A stretch of DNA of 64,000 nucleotides from CAZDUS01 sp964508705 (lineage in GTDB: Bacteria > Verrucomicrobiota > Kiritimatiellia > CAIKKV01 > CAITUY01). Where the stretch lies: assembly GCA_964508705.1 (NCBI GenBank), contig CAZDUS010000005.1, forward strand, positions 7,364-71,363, read 5' to 3'. Below the pieces are notes generated by a model, which did no database searches, had not been told where the DNA came from, and saw only the letters and a list, made by a program, of their open reading frames with translations. Shown here one piece after another: positions 57,007 through 64,000 of this stretch (positions within the stretch are counted from its first letter, which is position 1; the number at the start of each line of letters is the position of its first letter). Both the position numbers and the translations under genes were made by a program.

Positions 57007-57115
57007 AGAGGAGAAGGGTTAGTATCCTGAAAATGTGATACGGGATGACAGGGGAGGCTCTTGAAAAGGTTGGATCGTTGATGGTCAACGGGAAACAGAC
57101 ACAACAGGGAATGAG

Positions 57116-57796
57116 ATGGAAGTGATTACACAAGCGGATGGCATTACAAAGACCTACCTTATGGGAGGACGCTCGCTGCATGTGCTCAAGGGGGTATCTG
57201 TAGCCATCAAGGCAGGGGAGACGGTGGCGATCATCGGGCCAAGCGGGGCAGGGAAAAGCACATTGCTTCATGCCTTGGGCGGATTGGATCAGCCATCATC
57301 GGGTACCGTGTTGTTCAAGGGTCGTGATGTGTACAGGCTTTCGGCAAACGAGCGTAACGCCTTGCGGGCGAAGCATGTTGGATTTGTGTTTCAATCGTAT
57401 CATTTGCTTCCGGAACTGGATGTCTTGGAGAATGTGTTGCTCCCGACGATGTCCTTGTGGGAAATGCGTAAGGATGCGAAGGAGCACCGCAGGCGTGCTG
57501 AGGCATTGCTTGCGGCTGTTGGGTTGAGCGAGCGGATGGAGCATACGCCCATGGAGCTTTCCGGTGGTGAGCAGCAGAGGGTGGCGTTGGCCAGGGCGCT
57601 GATCAATGAGCCGGAGTTGTTGTTGGCCGATGAGCCGACTGGGAATCTTGATAGCGCGACAGGTGAGCAGATATTGTCTTGTTTGTTTTCCCTTACGCGA
57701 GAGAAGGGGCACACCCTGGTGCTTGTGACTCACAATGATGAGATTGCGGCCCGTTGTGATCGGGTGATCCACGTTAGAGATGGGCTGATCGTTTAG
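57116..57796 (+). CDS. lolD: Lipoprotein-releasing ABC transporter ATP-binding protein LolD
   Basis: The 226-residue ATPase powers the LolC/E permease encoded just upstream. Walker A IGPSGAGKSTLLHALGGLD (about 39-57), Q-loop VFQSYHLLPELDVLENV (about 96), signature LSGGEQQRVALARALI (about 142-157), Walker B LLLADEPTGNLD (about 163-174) and the switch His in VLVTHND are all intact. The DQPSSGTVLFKG and LLPTMS context are typical of the LolD/MacB group. Confidence 0.95.
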   Translation: MEVITQADGITKTYLMGGRSLHVLKGVSVAIKAGETVAIIGPSGAGKSTLLHALGGLDQPSSGTVLFKGRDVYRLSANERNALRAKHVGFVFQSYHLLPELDVLENVLLPTMSLWEMRKDAKEHRRRAEALLAAVGLSERMEHTPMELSGGEQQRVALARALINEPELLLADEPTGNLDSATGEQILSCLFSLTREKGHTLVLVTHNDEIAARCDRVIHVRDGLIV

Positions 57797-57805
57797 GAGT
57801 AGAGC

Positions 57806-59437
57806 TCACGGCTCCTGAGCGGATCGTTCATTGAGGGCGCCTCGAATGATTTCATCGGGTTGTCTGGTTTTGGGGTTGCCGGAAACCTTGATGAGGCAGG
57901 ACACCAGATGAGAGAGATGGGCGGTGCTGTCGAACGTCATGTTCAATAATTCGCCTTGAGCTTCCGTCAGGATTCCTGCGCGTTGAGCCCGTAGCATTTC
58001 AATGGTGGCGGAGACAACGGTGAGGGGTTGGCTTAACTCTTGTCCAATTTCAGCGATGAATTCCAGGAGTTGCTTGCGGGTCAATATGTCCGGTTTGTTT
58101 GGATCTGCGCTGGCTTCGTTGTCGAGAATCTGCCGGAGGGATGAGATTTTCTTCTCAGTTTTGGCCACCAGAGACTCCATTTCCCGGTGGGTCTCATCGG
58201 CCAACGTGTTCAGAGCCTCGGCAATCGGAATGACGCGGGCCTGATCGATGGTTTCTCCGAGTTTCGCGAGAAGAAGGGTTAATGTTTTGACATCGCCAAG
58301 GCCTGCTGGATCGTTTCCAGCCTCCCTGTTCGGGCCTTTTTCGCGGCTGATGACCAGTTCCTGCCACCCCTCCTCTGAAAGACCGCGGCTGATCATAGTG
58401 TCATGCAGGGCGGCCAGTTGTTCAGGGTCGTCTCCGGTTTTTGACATCAGGCGGCGCAGTTTGTCCTCTGATTCCTCGGCGGCTTTTTTGCTTTTGATGA
58501 ACTTCGACGCCATATTTTCCATGTCGAGGTTTTCAGCGGCCTCGTCGAGAAGCGCTTCGGCAGCTTCGGAGGCTTCGTTCCCGGCGATTTGCTGCAGTTT
58601 TTGAAGCACCACTTTTTCCAGGAGCATGATGGAACGCTTGGCCTGTTTGCGTCCTTTTTCGGTGCGGATGGAAGGAGTTGACGTGAGTTCGTTGACGATT
58701 TTGCCGATTGTGCCAACGACGATATCGGTAAGGGATTCGCCATCGGCCAAATTGGCGGCGGATGAGCGGATTTCAACGGTGCGCAAAATCAGTTCCGCGA
58801 GTTTTTCGGCGTCGCACGCCAGTTGTCGAATGTCATCGGATGACCGTTCTGTGTTTGCGGACCGGTCGTCTTTCAAGAAGGCCAGAATATTGTCGAGGTC
58901 TGCGGGAGGGGTGGTCGCTTCTGGGTTATGCTCTGTGGTGGATGCTACGGGTGAAGGAGAAACGGGGGGGATGACTTCGCCTTCGGTGACGCGACGATAT
59001 TCGACAGAGCGGGCTTGGATGTGCCGGAAGATGTCGCTTTCGTTCAGTCGGGACGTTGCGGCGCCGCTCTGGTTGGAAGGCGCGGAGAGCAGGATGTTGA
59101 AGACAGCCAGGTATTCATCCAGGGTGAATCCCTTTACGATTTCGAAAAAAAGGAGATTGTGTTTGGTGAGTTTTGAGACGATGACCCCTGCCAGTGGCGC
59201 TTCGTTAAGGGTGCCGTTAAGCAATAAGTTTCCGTCGGTGACGTTGATGTCCAAGTGTCCGTAGATATCGATAAAGAGCGAGATGACGGGAAAGCTGCCT
59301 TCCAAAGAAGCGCGAGTCACTTTGTGATCCATGCCGTAGAGAGTGGCCATGTTCAAGGATTGTCCGATTGCCTGGACCAATGCCACGGCGTCGCGCGTTG
59401 AGGAGTCGGCTGTATTGATAGCTGATGTTTCGCTCAT
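57806..59437 (-). CDS. Protein with a degenerate HisKA (histidine-kinase dimerisation) domain, no ATPase domain
   Basis: The 543-residue product starts at 59437, preceded by AAGGA; a longer frame upstream is antisense to the neighbouring transporter. Residues about 1-130 form an alpha/beta region (SLFIDIYGHLDINVTDGNLL). The middle is a helical, acidic coiled stretch (LLDEAAENLDMENMASKFI). The last 90 residues look like a HisKA four-helix bundle (LLEFIAEIGQELSQPLTVVS), but the phospho-acceptor His of SHELRTPL is replaced by Gln, and no ATP-binding domain follows. A signalling scaffold or inhibitor of a kinase is plausible. No response regulator lies beside it. Confidence 0.7.
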   Translation of the reverse strand: MSETSAINTADSSTRDAVALVQAIGQSLNMATLYGMDHKVTRASLEGSFPVISLFIDIYGHLDINVTDGNLLLNGTLNEAPLAGVIVSKLTKHNLLFFEIVKGFTLDEYLAVFNILLSAPSNQSGAATSRLNESDIFRHIQARSVEYRRVTEGEVIPPVSPSPVASTTEHNPEATTPPADLDNILAFLKDDRSANTERSSDDIRQLACDAEKLAELILRTVEIRSSAANLADGESLTDIVVGTIGKIVNELTSTPSIRTEKGRKQAKRSIMLLEKVVLQKLQQIAGNEASEAAEALLDEAAENLDMENMASKFIKSKKAAEESEDKLRRLMSKTGDDPEQLAALHDTMISRGLSEEGWQELVISREKGPNREAGNDPAGLGDVKTLTLLLAKLGETIDQARVIPIAEALNTLADETHREMESLVAKTEKKISSLRQILDNEASADPNKPDILTRKQLLEFIAEIGQELSQPLTVVSATIEMLRAQRAGILTEAQGELLNMTFDSTAHLSHLVSCLIKVSGNPKTRQPDEIIRGALNERSAQEP

Positions 59438-59613
59438 GATGTCCTTGTTTCTGCGAGTTGCTGTATCGTGCCAATGAGCGGCGATGGCGTCAATCTCGGT
59501 GAGGGATATTCTTTGTTGGGTCGGCAACGATCTGCGCTGACAAGTTTCTCCGTCGGGCATATGTTTGCGCAAGCCATGAGGATGGGGATGAAAAATAGAT
59601 ATTCGGGAATATA

Positions 59614-60939
59614 TCAGGTGTCGGTTGAGCCCATGGGGAGGCGGACTGTTTGGCGTCGAGACCAATCCAGCGAGAAGTTTATCATCAGGCCGGCGCAGAT
59701 GTTGGCGACAATGGTGCAAATTGGGCCAATCAGGTTTCCTTGCACTCCAAGAGCCAATGCGACCGAGGCGGCTGTGGTTGCCATTCCTAGAAATACGGCC
59801 TGACCGGTTAAAGTAATAATCGGGCTTTTCATATGAGCGGCGGTGCCTTCGGCGTGAAAGCGAAGGGCGGTGCAAAGAGGGAGGAAGGCAAAAAGAATTG
59901 CGGTCATCCGGACATCTGGAAGGAATGAGGGGTCCAGGTTTTGTGACCGGATATAATAGAATTCAGCCGGGCCGGGGATGATGAAGATCAAGGGGAGGAG
60001 CCCAAAAATTAGTCCGGCGACGGCGGCAAACCGCAAGGTCCGCTTATCGTTGATGTCACGAGGAGGGAATGTCAGCACCAAGGTACGCAATTGATTGGTG
60101 GCGAATGTCATTGGGGCAACAAGACTGAGGCACAGGTAGTAGATGGGAAGCATGATTTCCGGATTGGGGGCGCGGGCGATGAAGGCGACCAGCATATTAT
60201 TGGATAGGTTGAGGAAAAGGCCTCCGGCGGAGAGAGGGATGTTAAACAGGAAAATTTCCTTTCGCGAGGGCACATTGTGAGGATCTGAAGAGAGATGGTG
60301 GAAGTATTTGCGGGCGAAGAGGTAAATCAGGCCGGTTTCGATACCGATGGGCAGCAGAACGCAGACGACGGCCCAGATGGGGCCAGTGAGTCCGGTCATT
60401 CTGAAGGCCAGGGAAAGGGAGAAGGCGAGACAGACCCTAATCACGGCGGCCAGGGAGGCTTTGCCGGACTCACGGCGCAGATAGAGAACAACCATTGAGC
60501 GGTTTCTGGTGAAGACGAAGGCGTTGAATGGGAGTAACAGGGCGAGCATCAGGCTGGTCGGTTTTTCTATGGAAGGGGGTATGCCGAGGATATTGCCCAT
60601 GAGCAAGTGGGACAGGGGAGTCAGGCTGATCAGGGCTTGGACGACGATAACGACCAGCATCAGGATCCGGTTCACGGATTGAAAATTACGAAGTCCTTCC
60701 TGGGTTTTTCCGAGCACCATACCCGTTACCATCATGCCGAAGCCGATGACGTTGATGAAATTCATGATGTTCTGGGCTTGGATAAGACCGGAATAATCGG
60801 AGACGCCACCAGGGCCGGCTGAGGCGACCATGCCAGCCAGCGGGAAAGAGAAATTCATGGTGGCAAACTGAAGTGCCAGCGGGAGGTAGAACTTCAGCAT
60901 ATCCCTGATAGTGTAGTCGGAACTGTGCATGATAGCCAT
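59614..60939 (-). CDS. MATE-like polytopic membrane transporter
   Basis: The 441-residue protein has about twelve transmembrane helices (FYLPLALQFATMNFSFPLAG, MVTGMVLGKTQEG, IPLSAGGLFLNLSNNMLVAF, LIGPICTIVANICAGLMINF). The fold and length fit the MATE/MVF superfamily, including multidrug efflux pumps and polysaccharide flippases; the progressive-ankylosis-type branch is another possibility. No substrate can be read from the sequence. It is the 5' gene of a minus-strand pair, with a 176-base gap before the pseudo-HisKA gene. Confidence 0.8.
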   Translation of the reverse strand: MAIMHSSDYTIRDMLKFYLPLALQFATMNFSFPLAGMVASAGPGGVSDYSGLIQAQNIMNFINVIGFGMMVTGMVLGKTQEGLRNFQSVNRILMLVVIVVQALISLTPLSHLLMGNILGIPPSIEKPTSLMLALLLPFNAFVFTRNRSMVVLYLRRESGKASLAAVIRVCLAFSLSLAFRMTGLTGPIWAVVCVLLPIGIETGLIYLFARKYFHHLSSDPHNVPSRKEIFLFNIPLSAGGLFLNLSNNMLVAFIARAPNPEIMLPIYYLCLSLVAPMTFATNQLRTLVLTFPPRDINDKRTLRFAAVAGLIFGLLPLIFIIPGPAEFYYIRSQNLDPSFLPDVRMTAILFAFLPLCTALRFHAEGTAAHMKSPIITLTGQAVFLGMATTAASVALALGVQGNLIGPICTIVANICAGLMINFSLDWSRRQTVRLPMGSTDT

Positions 60940-61022
60940 AAATTGGAGGTTGAGTATCAGACCATACGCGTAAGGTGTATGGGGATCAAGTGTTGGAATT
61001 CGTAAAGGGAATTTTGAAATGA

Positions 61023-61052
61023 TTGACAGGCTTATGGTGCAATCTCTATAGT
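61023..61052 (+). promoter_or_regulatory. Promoter of tRNA-Val
   Basis: A perfect TTGACA (61023-61028) and TATAGT (61047-61052) are separated by 18 bases. The tRNA 5' end lies 14 bases further on. Confidence 0.75.
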
Positions 61053-61065
61053 CTGCGTTCCTTTC

Positions 61066-61142
61066 GGGCGATTAGCTCAGTTGGTTAGAGCACCACCTTG
61101 ACATGGTGGGGGTCACAGGTTCGAGTCCTGTATCGCCCACCA
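61066..61142 (+). tRNA. tRNA-Val (GAC)
   Basis: A 77-base cloverleaf with GGGCGAT acceptor, anticodon GAC in the loop TTGACAT, T-arm ACAGGTTCGAGTCCTGT and an encoded CCA at 61140-61142. The 225-base gap after it (61143-61367) carries only a weak AGAGGC/GCCTCT inverted repeat. Confidence 0.97.
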
Positions 61143-61367
61143 TCCCATTTGTTTGGCTCGGCTCTCAGTTATTAACGGGGGCACCCCGCATTTAGCTAGG
61201 CGCACATGACTCTAACTCGCAGTCTGTAATCTCGTGATGGGCTTTCATAAGTTAATCTGCCCGCGAGAGGCGCTTTTTCGATGAGCCTCTGTTTGGCTTG
61301 CCATTGGGGTGCGACAGTGATAACACTGATTAAAAGATACTCATGATAGACTTCGATAGGATCAACG

Positions 61368-62438
61368 ATGAGACGATATCGCAACGACGACTGGAGTGAG
61401 GCGTGTCAGCGCTGGGCCAACTTCTGGTCCATGTCTGAAGTAGACCGGCCTGTCGCCGTGATTTTTGCCTGGGACGAGGCGCTCAAGGATGCTCCGCCTG
61501 CGCGTGATCTTGAGCAGCGCTGGACTGATCCTGGCTATCTGCTTCGGCGCGCCCGGCACGATCTTGCGCACACGCATTTTCTGGGAGAAAACTTTGCGCA
61601 GGTGCGACTTGACTATGGTCCGGGCAGTGCCACGCGACTTTTCGGAGCCCGGCCTGAGTATGGGGCCCGCACTATCTGGCACCATCCGGTGGCGGCGTGT
61701 CTGACCGAAGCCCTTGCGCTGATGAAAGAGGCGGAGCCGCTGGTGGAGGGGCGCATTCGTGAATACCTTGCTCCCTTTTCTCTGTTCCGGCGGCCGGAGT
61801 TTGCAGAGCTCGATGCACTGCCCTCTATTCCCGACGCAGGCGGGCCGGTGGACACGGTGAGTTTGCTTACAGGGTCTGAGACCTTCTGTACTGATCTCCT
61901 GCTTGAGCCCGAGGCGGCGGCGGAAGCGCTTGCCATTTCCGGACGGGTTTTCAACCGTCTCGCCCATGCCATCTCTCGTGAGGCCGGGCCCGAGAGTTCT
62001 GACTGGTTGAGTCTCTACTGCGCCGAGGGCTACTGGACCGTGGGCGAGGATATGACGGCCCTGGTGTCGCCTGACATGGTGCGAGAACACTTTATTCCCG
62101 CGCTCAGCGCCAGTCTTGCCGGCCTGGAAAATATCGTGTTCCATTGGCATACTGGCGCCATGCCGACCTTGGAAGCCGTACTCGACATGCCTGAGATCGA
62201 TGTGCTGCAATGGACCTCGGACATCAATCACAAGACGAATCCGCCGGTGAACCACCTTGATCGCATCGCGAAGGTTATTGACGCCGGGAAGCGTCTTTTT
62301 GTTTATATTGAGCCCGAGCATATCGAGGCTTTTGCCCGGAGGTTTCCCGCTCGAGGCATCGCCTTTGGATTCAACGCGAGAAGCCCTGAGCATGGTCGGG
62401 AGATCCTGCGGCGGATCGAGACGGCCTACCGGAAATAA
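61368..62438 (+). CDS. Uroporphyrinogen decarboxylase-like (URO-D/MtaA superfamily) protein
   Basis: The 356-residue TIM-barrel protein is of the divergent URO-D-like group abundant in PVC and other anaerobes. It carries HWHTGAMPTLEAVLDMPEID (about 262-281), where the barrel usually has a zinc-binding His, and LQWTSDINHKTNPP. True HemE residues (RQAGR near the N-terminus) are absent. The MtaA/MtbA relatives move methyl groups from corrinoids to coenzymes, so corrinoid methyl transfer is one possibility. It lies just after tRNA-Val and 24 bases before a secreted glycosidase, so a role in glycan or methylated-carbohydrate use can be imagined but is unproven. Confidence 0.8.
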   Translation: MRRYRNDDWSEACQRWANFWSMSEVDRPVAVIFAWDEALKDAPPARDLEQRWTDPGYLLRRARHDLAHTHFLGENFAQVRLDYGPGSATRLFGARPEYGARTIWHHPVAACLTEALALMKEAEPLVEGRIREYLAPFSLFRRPEFAELDALPSIPDAGGPVDTVSLLTGSETFCTDLLLEPEAAAEALAISGRVFNRLAHAISREAGPESSDWLSLYCAEGYWTVGEDMTALVSPDMVREHFIPALSASLAGLENIVFHWHTGAMPTLEAVLDMPEIDVLQWTSDINHKTNPPVNHLDRIAKVIDAGKRLFVYIEPEHIEAFARRFPARGIAFGFNARSPEHGREILRRIETAYRK

Positions 62439-62462
62439 GATTTCAAAGGAACAGGTGACGTT

Positions 62463-64000
62463 ATGAGGAACGTGATATGGGGCTTTATATGTTGTATGGT
62501 CGGTTTTGCTGGAGTCCGGGCAGTGGCGGGGCAGGAGATGATGCCAGCCCTGACGCCGCGTTACGGTGTGATGGAGTTGACCCTTACCTGTTCTGAACGG
62601 TTTGACAATCCGTTTCGGGAGGCGGTGTGCGAGGCGGAGTTTGTGTCACCCTCCGGAGTCAGGACCCGCGTGGAGGGGTTTTACGATGGGGATGACCGGT
62701 GGCGGGTCCGTTTTGTACCGCGTGAGCATGGGGACTGGACGTGGCGTGGCCGGATTTCGGGGGGCTCGAAACCGGTGGATGCGTCAGGGGCGTTCAAGTG
62801 CGAGGGAACGCAGGGGCATGGGTTCCTGCGGATCTCCAAACAAAATCCTTTCCGCTACGAATATGAGGACGGTACGCCCTTTTATCCGATTGGCATTCAA
62901 ACCTGCGATTTCCTGCAACCCGATTTTGACGGGCCGGAGGCCGGTAAGGGTGAAAATCGGAAGGTCAGCAATGCCGAATGGATGCAGGCCTTCACCGGGG
63001 CGGTGAACCTGGTGCGCACGCAGTTCGGGCAGGGTACTGCCGCCGGTTGTGCGTTGCCGCTGATTGCCGCACGACCGAAGAAGGGGTCCGGCAAGCAGAC
63101 GGCGACAAATTTTGTCTATCAGGCGGATCGCTATGATCTTGCTCTGGCCGCGAAAATAGACGAGGTCTATCGTGCGCAGCGTGAGGCCGGGCTCAGCCAG
63201 ATCCTGATTTTCCTGCAGGATATGAGCGCCTGGAAGAATGAAGGCTTGGGCATGATGACTGGGTTTGGCGCCATACGTGACCTTGCAGGTTACAAGAGTG
63301 CGAAGGCCCCCAATCTGCAAGTACAGGAACAATACATCCGGTATGTGATCGCACGGTACGGGGCGTATGTGGATATCTGGGAGATTTTGAACGAGGACAG
63401 TTTTGCACCGCCGGATTATCTCGCGCATCTTGCGGGAGTCATCCGGAAGGCTGATCCCTATGGTCGGCTGCTGACCTCCAATTTTTCGAGGCCGGGAGAG
63501 ACGTGGAGCGATATCACCACCTGGCACGAATACATGGGCATGCCGGCGAACGCGGTGGATGCCTATGTTGTCAGCCAGGTCGCATTGCACAAGTCGTACG
63601 GGAAACTGGTGCAGAACACGGAATTCGGGAACCAGGGATGTCTATCGAATGTGGATCCGGTCAAGTGGCGCATTGCTGTCTGGGCCGCCTACATGCACGA
63701 GTCCGGCCTGTTGTTCTGGAGCATGTCGCAGTCGAAAATTCCCGCTGGTCATGTGAAGAGCGGGAACGCCAACGCCTATATCGGGCCGGACTCGAGGCAG
63801 CACTTCCGTGTGTTCCACGCGCTTACACGGGATCTGCCGGTGGATTTGAAGCCGGTGACGATCGGCTTCACGACGCAGACAGATATCCGCGCCTATGCGT
63901 TATGTAACGGGAAACAGGGGTTGATTTATATCCATCATTTTGCGGATCACCATAAGGCGTTTGTTCCCAAGGATAAGCTGATGGTTCAGGTTGGACCCGG
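62463..64000 (+). CDS. Secreted glycoside hydrolase-like protein (DUF5060 plus GH-A-type barrel), open at the window end
   Basis: At least 512 codons from ATG 62463 are open to the end of the window; no stop is reached. A signal peptide (NVIWGFICCMVGFAGVRAVA) leads to a DUF5060 beta-sandwich (about 25-125, with WRVRFVPREHGDWTWRGRI). A TIM-barrel follows, with TPFYPIGIQTCDFLQPDF, VDIWEILNEDSF (about 302-313, a likely acid/base Glu) and LVQNTEFGNQG (about 380, a likely nucleophile Glu). These two glutamates fit the GH-A clan. It probably attacks an extracellular or periplasmic polysaccharide; the linkage is not evident. Confidence 0.85.
   Translation, partial: MRNVIWGFICCMVGFAGVRAVAGQEMMPALTPRYGVMELTLTCSERFDNPFREAVCEAEFVSPSGVRTRVEGFYDGDDRWRVRFVPREHGDWTWRGRISGGSKPVDASGAFKCEGTQGHGFLRISKQNPFRYEYEDGTPFYPIGIQTCDFLQPDFDGPEAGKGENRKVSNAEWMQAFTGAVNLVRTQFGQGTAAGCALPLIAARPKKGSGKQTATNFVYQADRYDLALAAKIDEVYRAQREAGLSQILIFLQDMSAWKNEGLGMMTGFGAIRDLAGYKSAKAPNLQVQEQYIRYVIARYGAYVDIWEILNEDSFAPPDYLAHLAGVIRKADPYGRLLTSNFSRPGETWSDITTWHEYMGMPANAVDAYVVSQVALHKSYGKLVQNTEFGNQGCLSNVDPVKWRIAVWAAYMHESGLLFWSMSQSKIPAGHVKSGNANAYIGPDSRQHFRVFHALTRDLPVDLKPVTIGFTTQTDIRAYALCNGKQGLIYIHHFADHHKAFVPKDKLMVQVGP

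Noticed and set aside
57806..59875. Longer form of the pseudo-HisKA protein starting at 59875
   Set aside because: The added region overlaps the transporter gene in another frame and is Arg/His-rich; the ATG at 59437 has a ribosome binding site.

Overview
The window reads as chromosome of a Gram-negative, anaerobic or oxygen-tolerant bacterium, most likely from the PVC superphylum (Kiritimatiellota or a close relative). This placement is inferred from gene families, not from a marker tree. Pointers are outer-membrane barrels and a Wza-like exporter (diderm envelope), rubredoxin, superoxide reductase and indolepyruvate:ferredoxin oxidoreductase (anaerobic metabolism), a secreted protein ending in a verrucomicrobial-looking C-terminal domain, a DUF2723-like/TPR protein, and a URO-D-like protein beside a DUF5060-type glycosidase. 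Almost all genes lie on the + strand, which is visibly G-rich over C. Many neighbours overlap by ATGA, GTGA or TAATG junctions. I see no phage, complete insertion sequence or CRISPR array.

1-13.7 kb: end of an alpha-oxoamine synthase, a membrane-anchored HEAT-like protein, then the main feature: an assimilatory sulfate-reduction plus siroheme supercluster. An Rrf2 regulator with three cysteines and a palindromic operator precedes cysH (APS reductase type), cysD and cysN (with a degenerate APS-kinase domain), an outer-membrane barrel and a siroheme sulfite reductase. A fused precorrin-2 dehydrogenase/glutamyl-tRNA reductase, a fused HemC-CobA-HemD, hemB and hemL follow. Together they could take sulfate to sulfide and glutamyl-tRNA to siroheme, but the HemC part lacks the domain that normally carries the dipyrromethane cofactor.

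13.8-25.5 kb: lon; an arylpyruvate/arylacetate cassette (iorA without its ferredoxin domain, iorB, phenylacetate-CoA ligase, tandem-ACT protein); a SerA-like dehydrogenase; and an M28-peptidase/AAC(3)-acetyltransferase fusion overlapping an amidohydrolase.

25.6-31.2 kb: an exopolysaccharide locus with a barrel, a Wzz/BY-kinase, Wza, an Ala-rich coiled-coil protein with a Thr tail, and a TPR-like membrane protein. 31.2-42.1 kb: tRNA-His, tsaB, a parvulin, tRNA-Pro, a redox block (thioredoxin-like lipoprotein, rubredoxin, superoxide reductase, ferritin, DsbD, two Cys-rich proteins), zwf, an MGMT-like protein, bioA and pdxB.

42.1-61 kb: mostly housekeeping and envelope genes (shikimate kinase, C39-like secreted protein, DUF2723-like/TPR, UDP-sugar pyrophosphorylase, LemA-like, thioesterase, TlpA-like, lysS, LolC/E and LolD). 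Two minus-strand genes follow: a protein with a pseudo-HisKA domain and a MATE-like transporter. 61-64 kb: tRNA-Val, then a URO-D-like protein and a secreted glycosidase that runs off the window. No gene-free stretch exceeds about 300 bases. The longer gaps hold hairpins, G-rich TTCAGGG repeats or low-complexity sequence.
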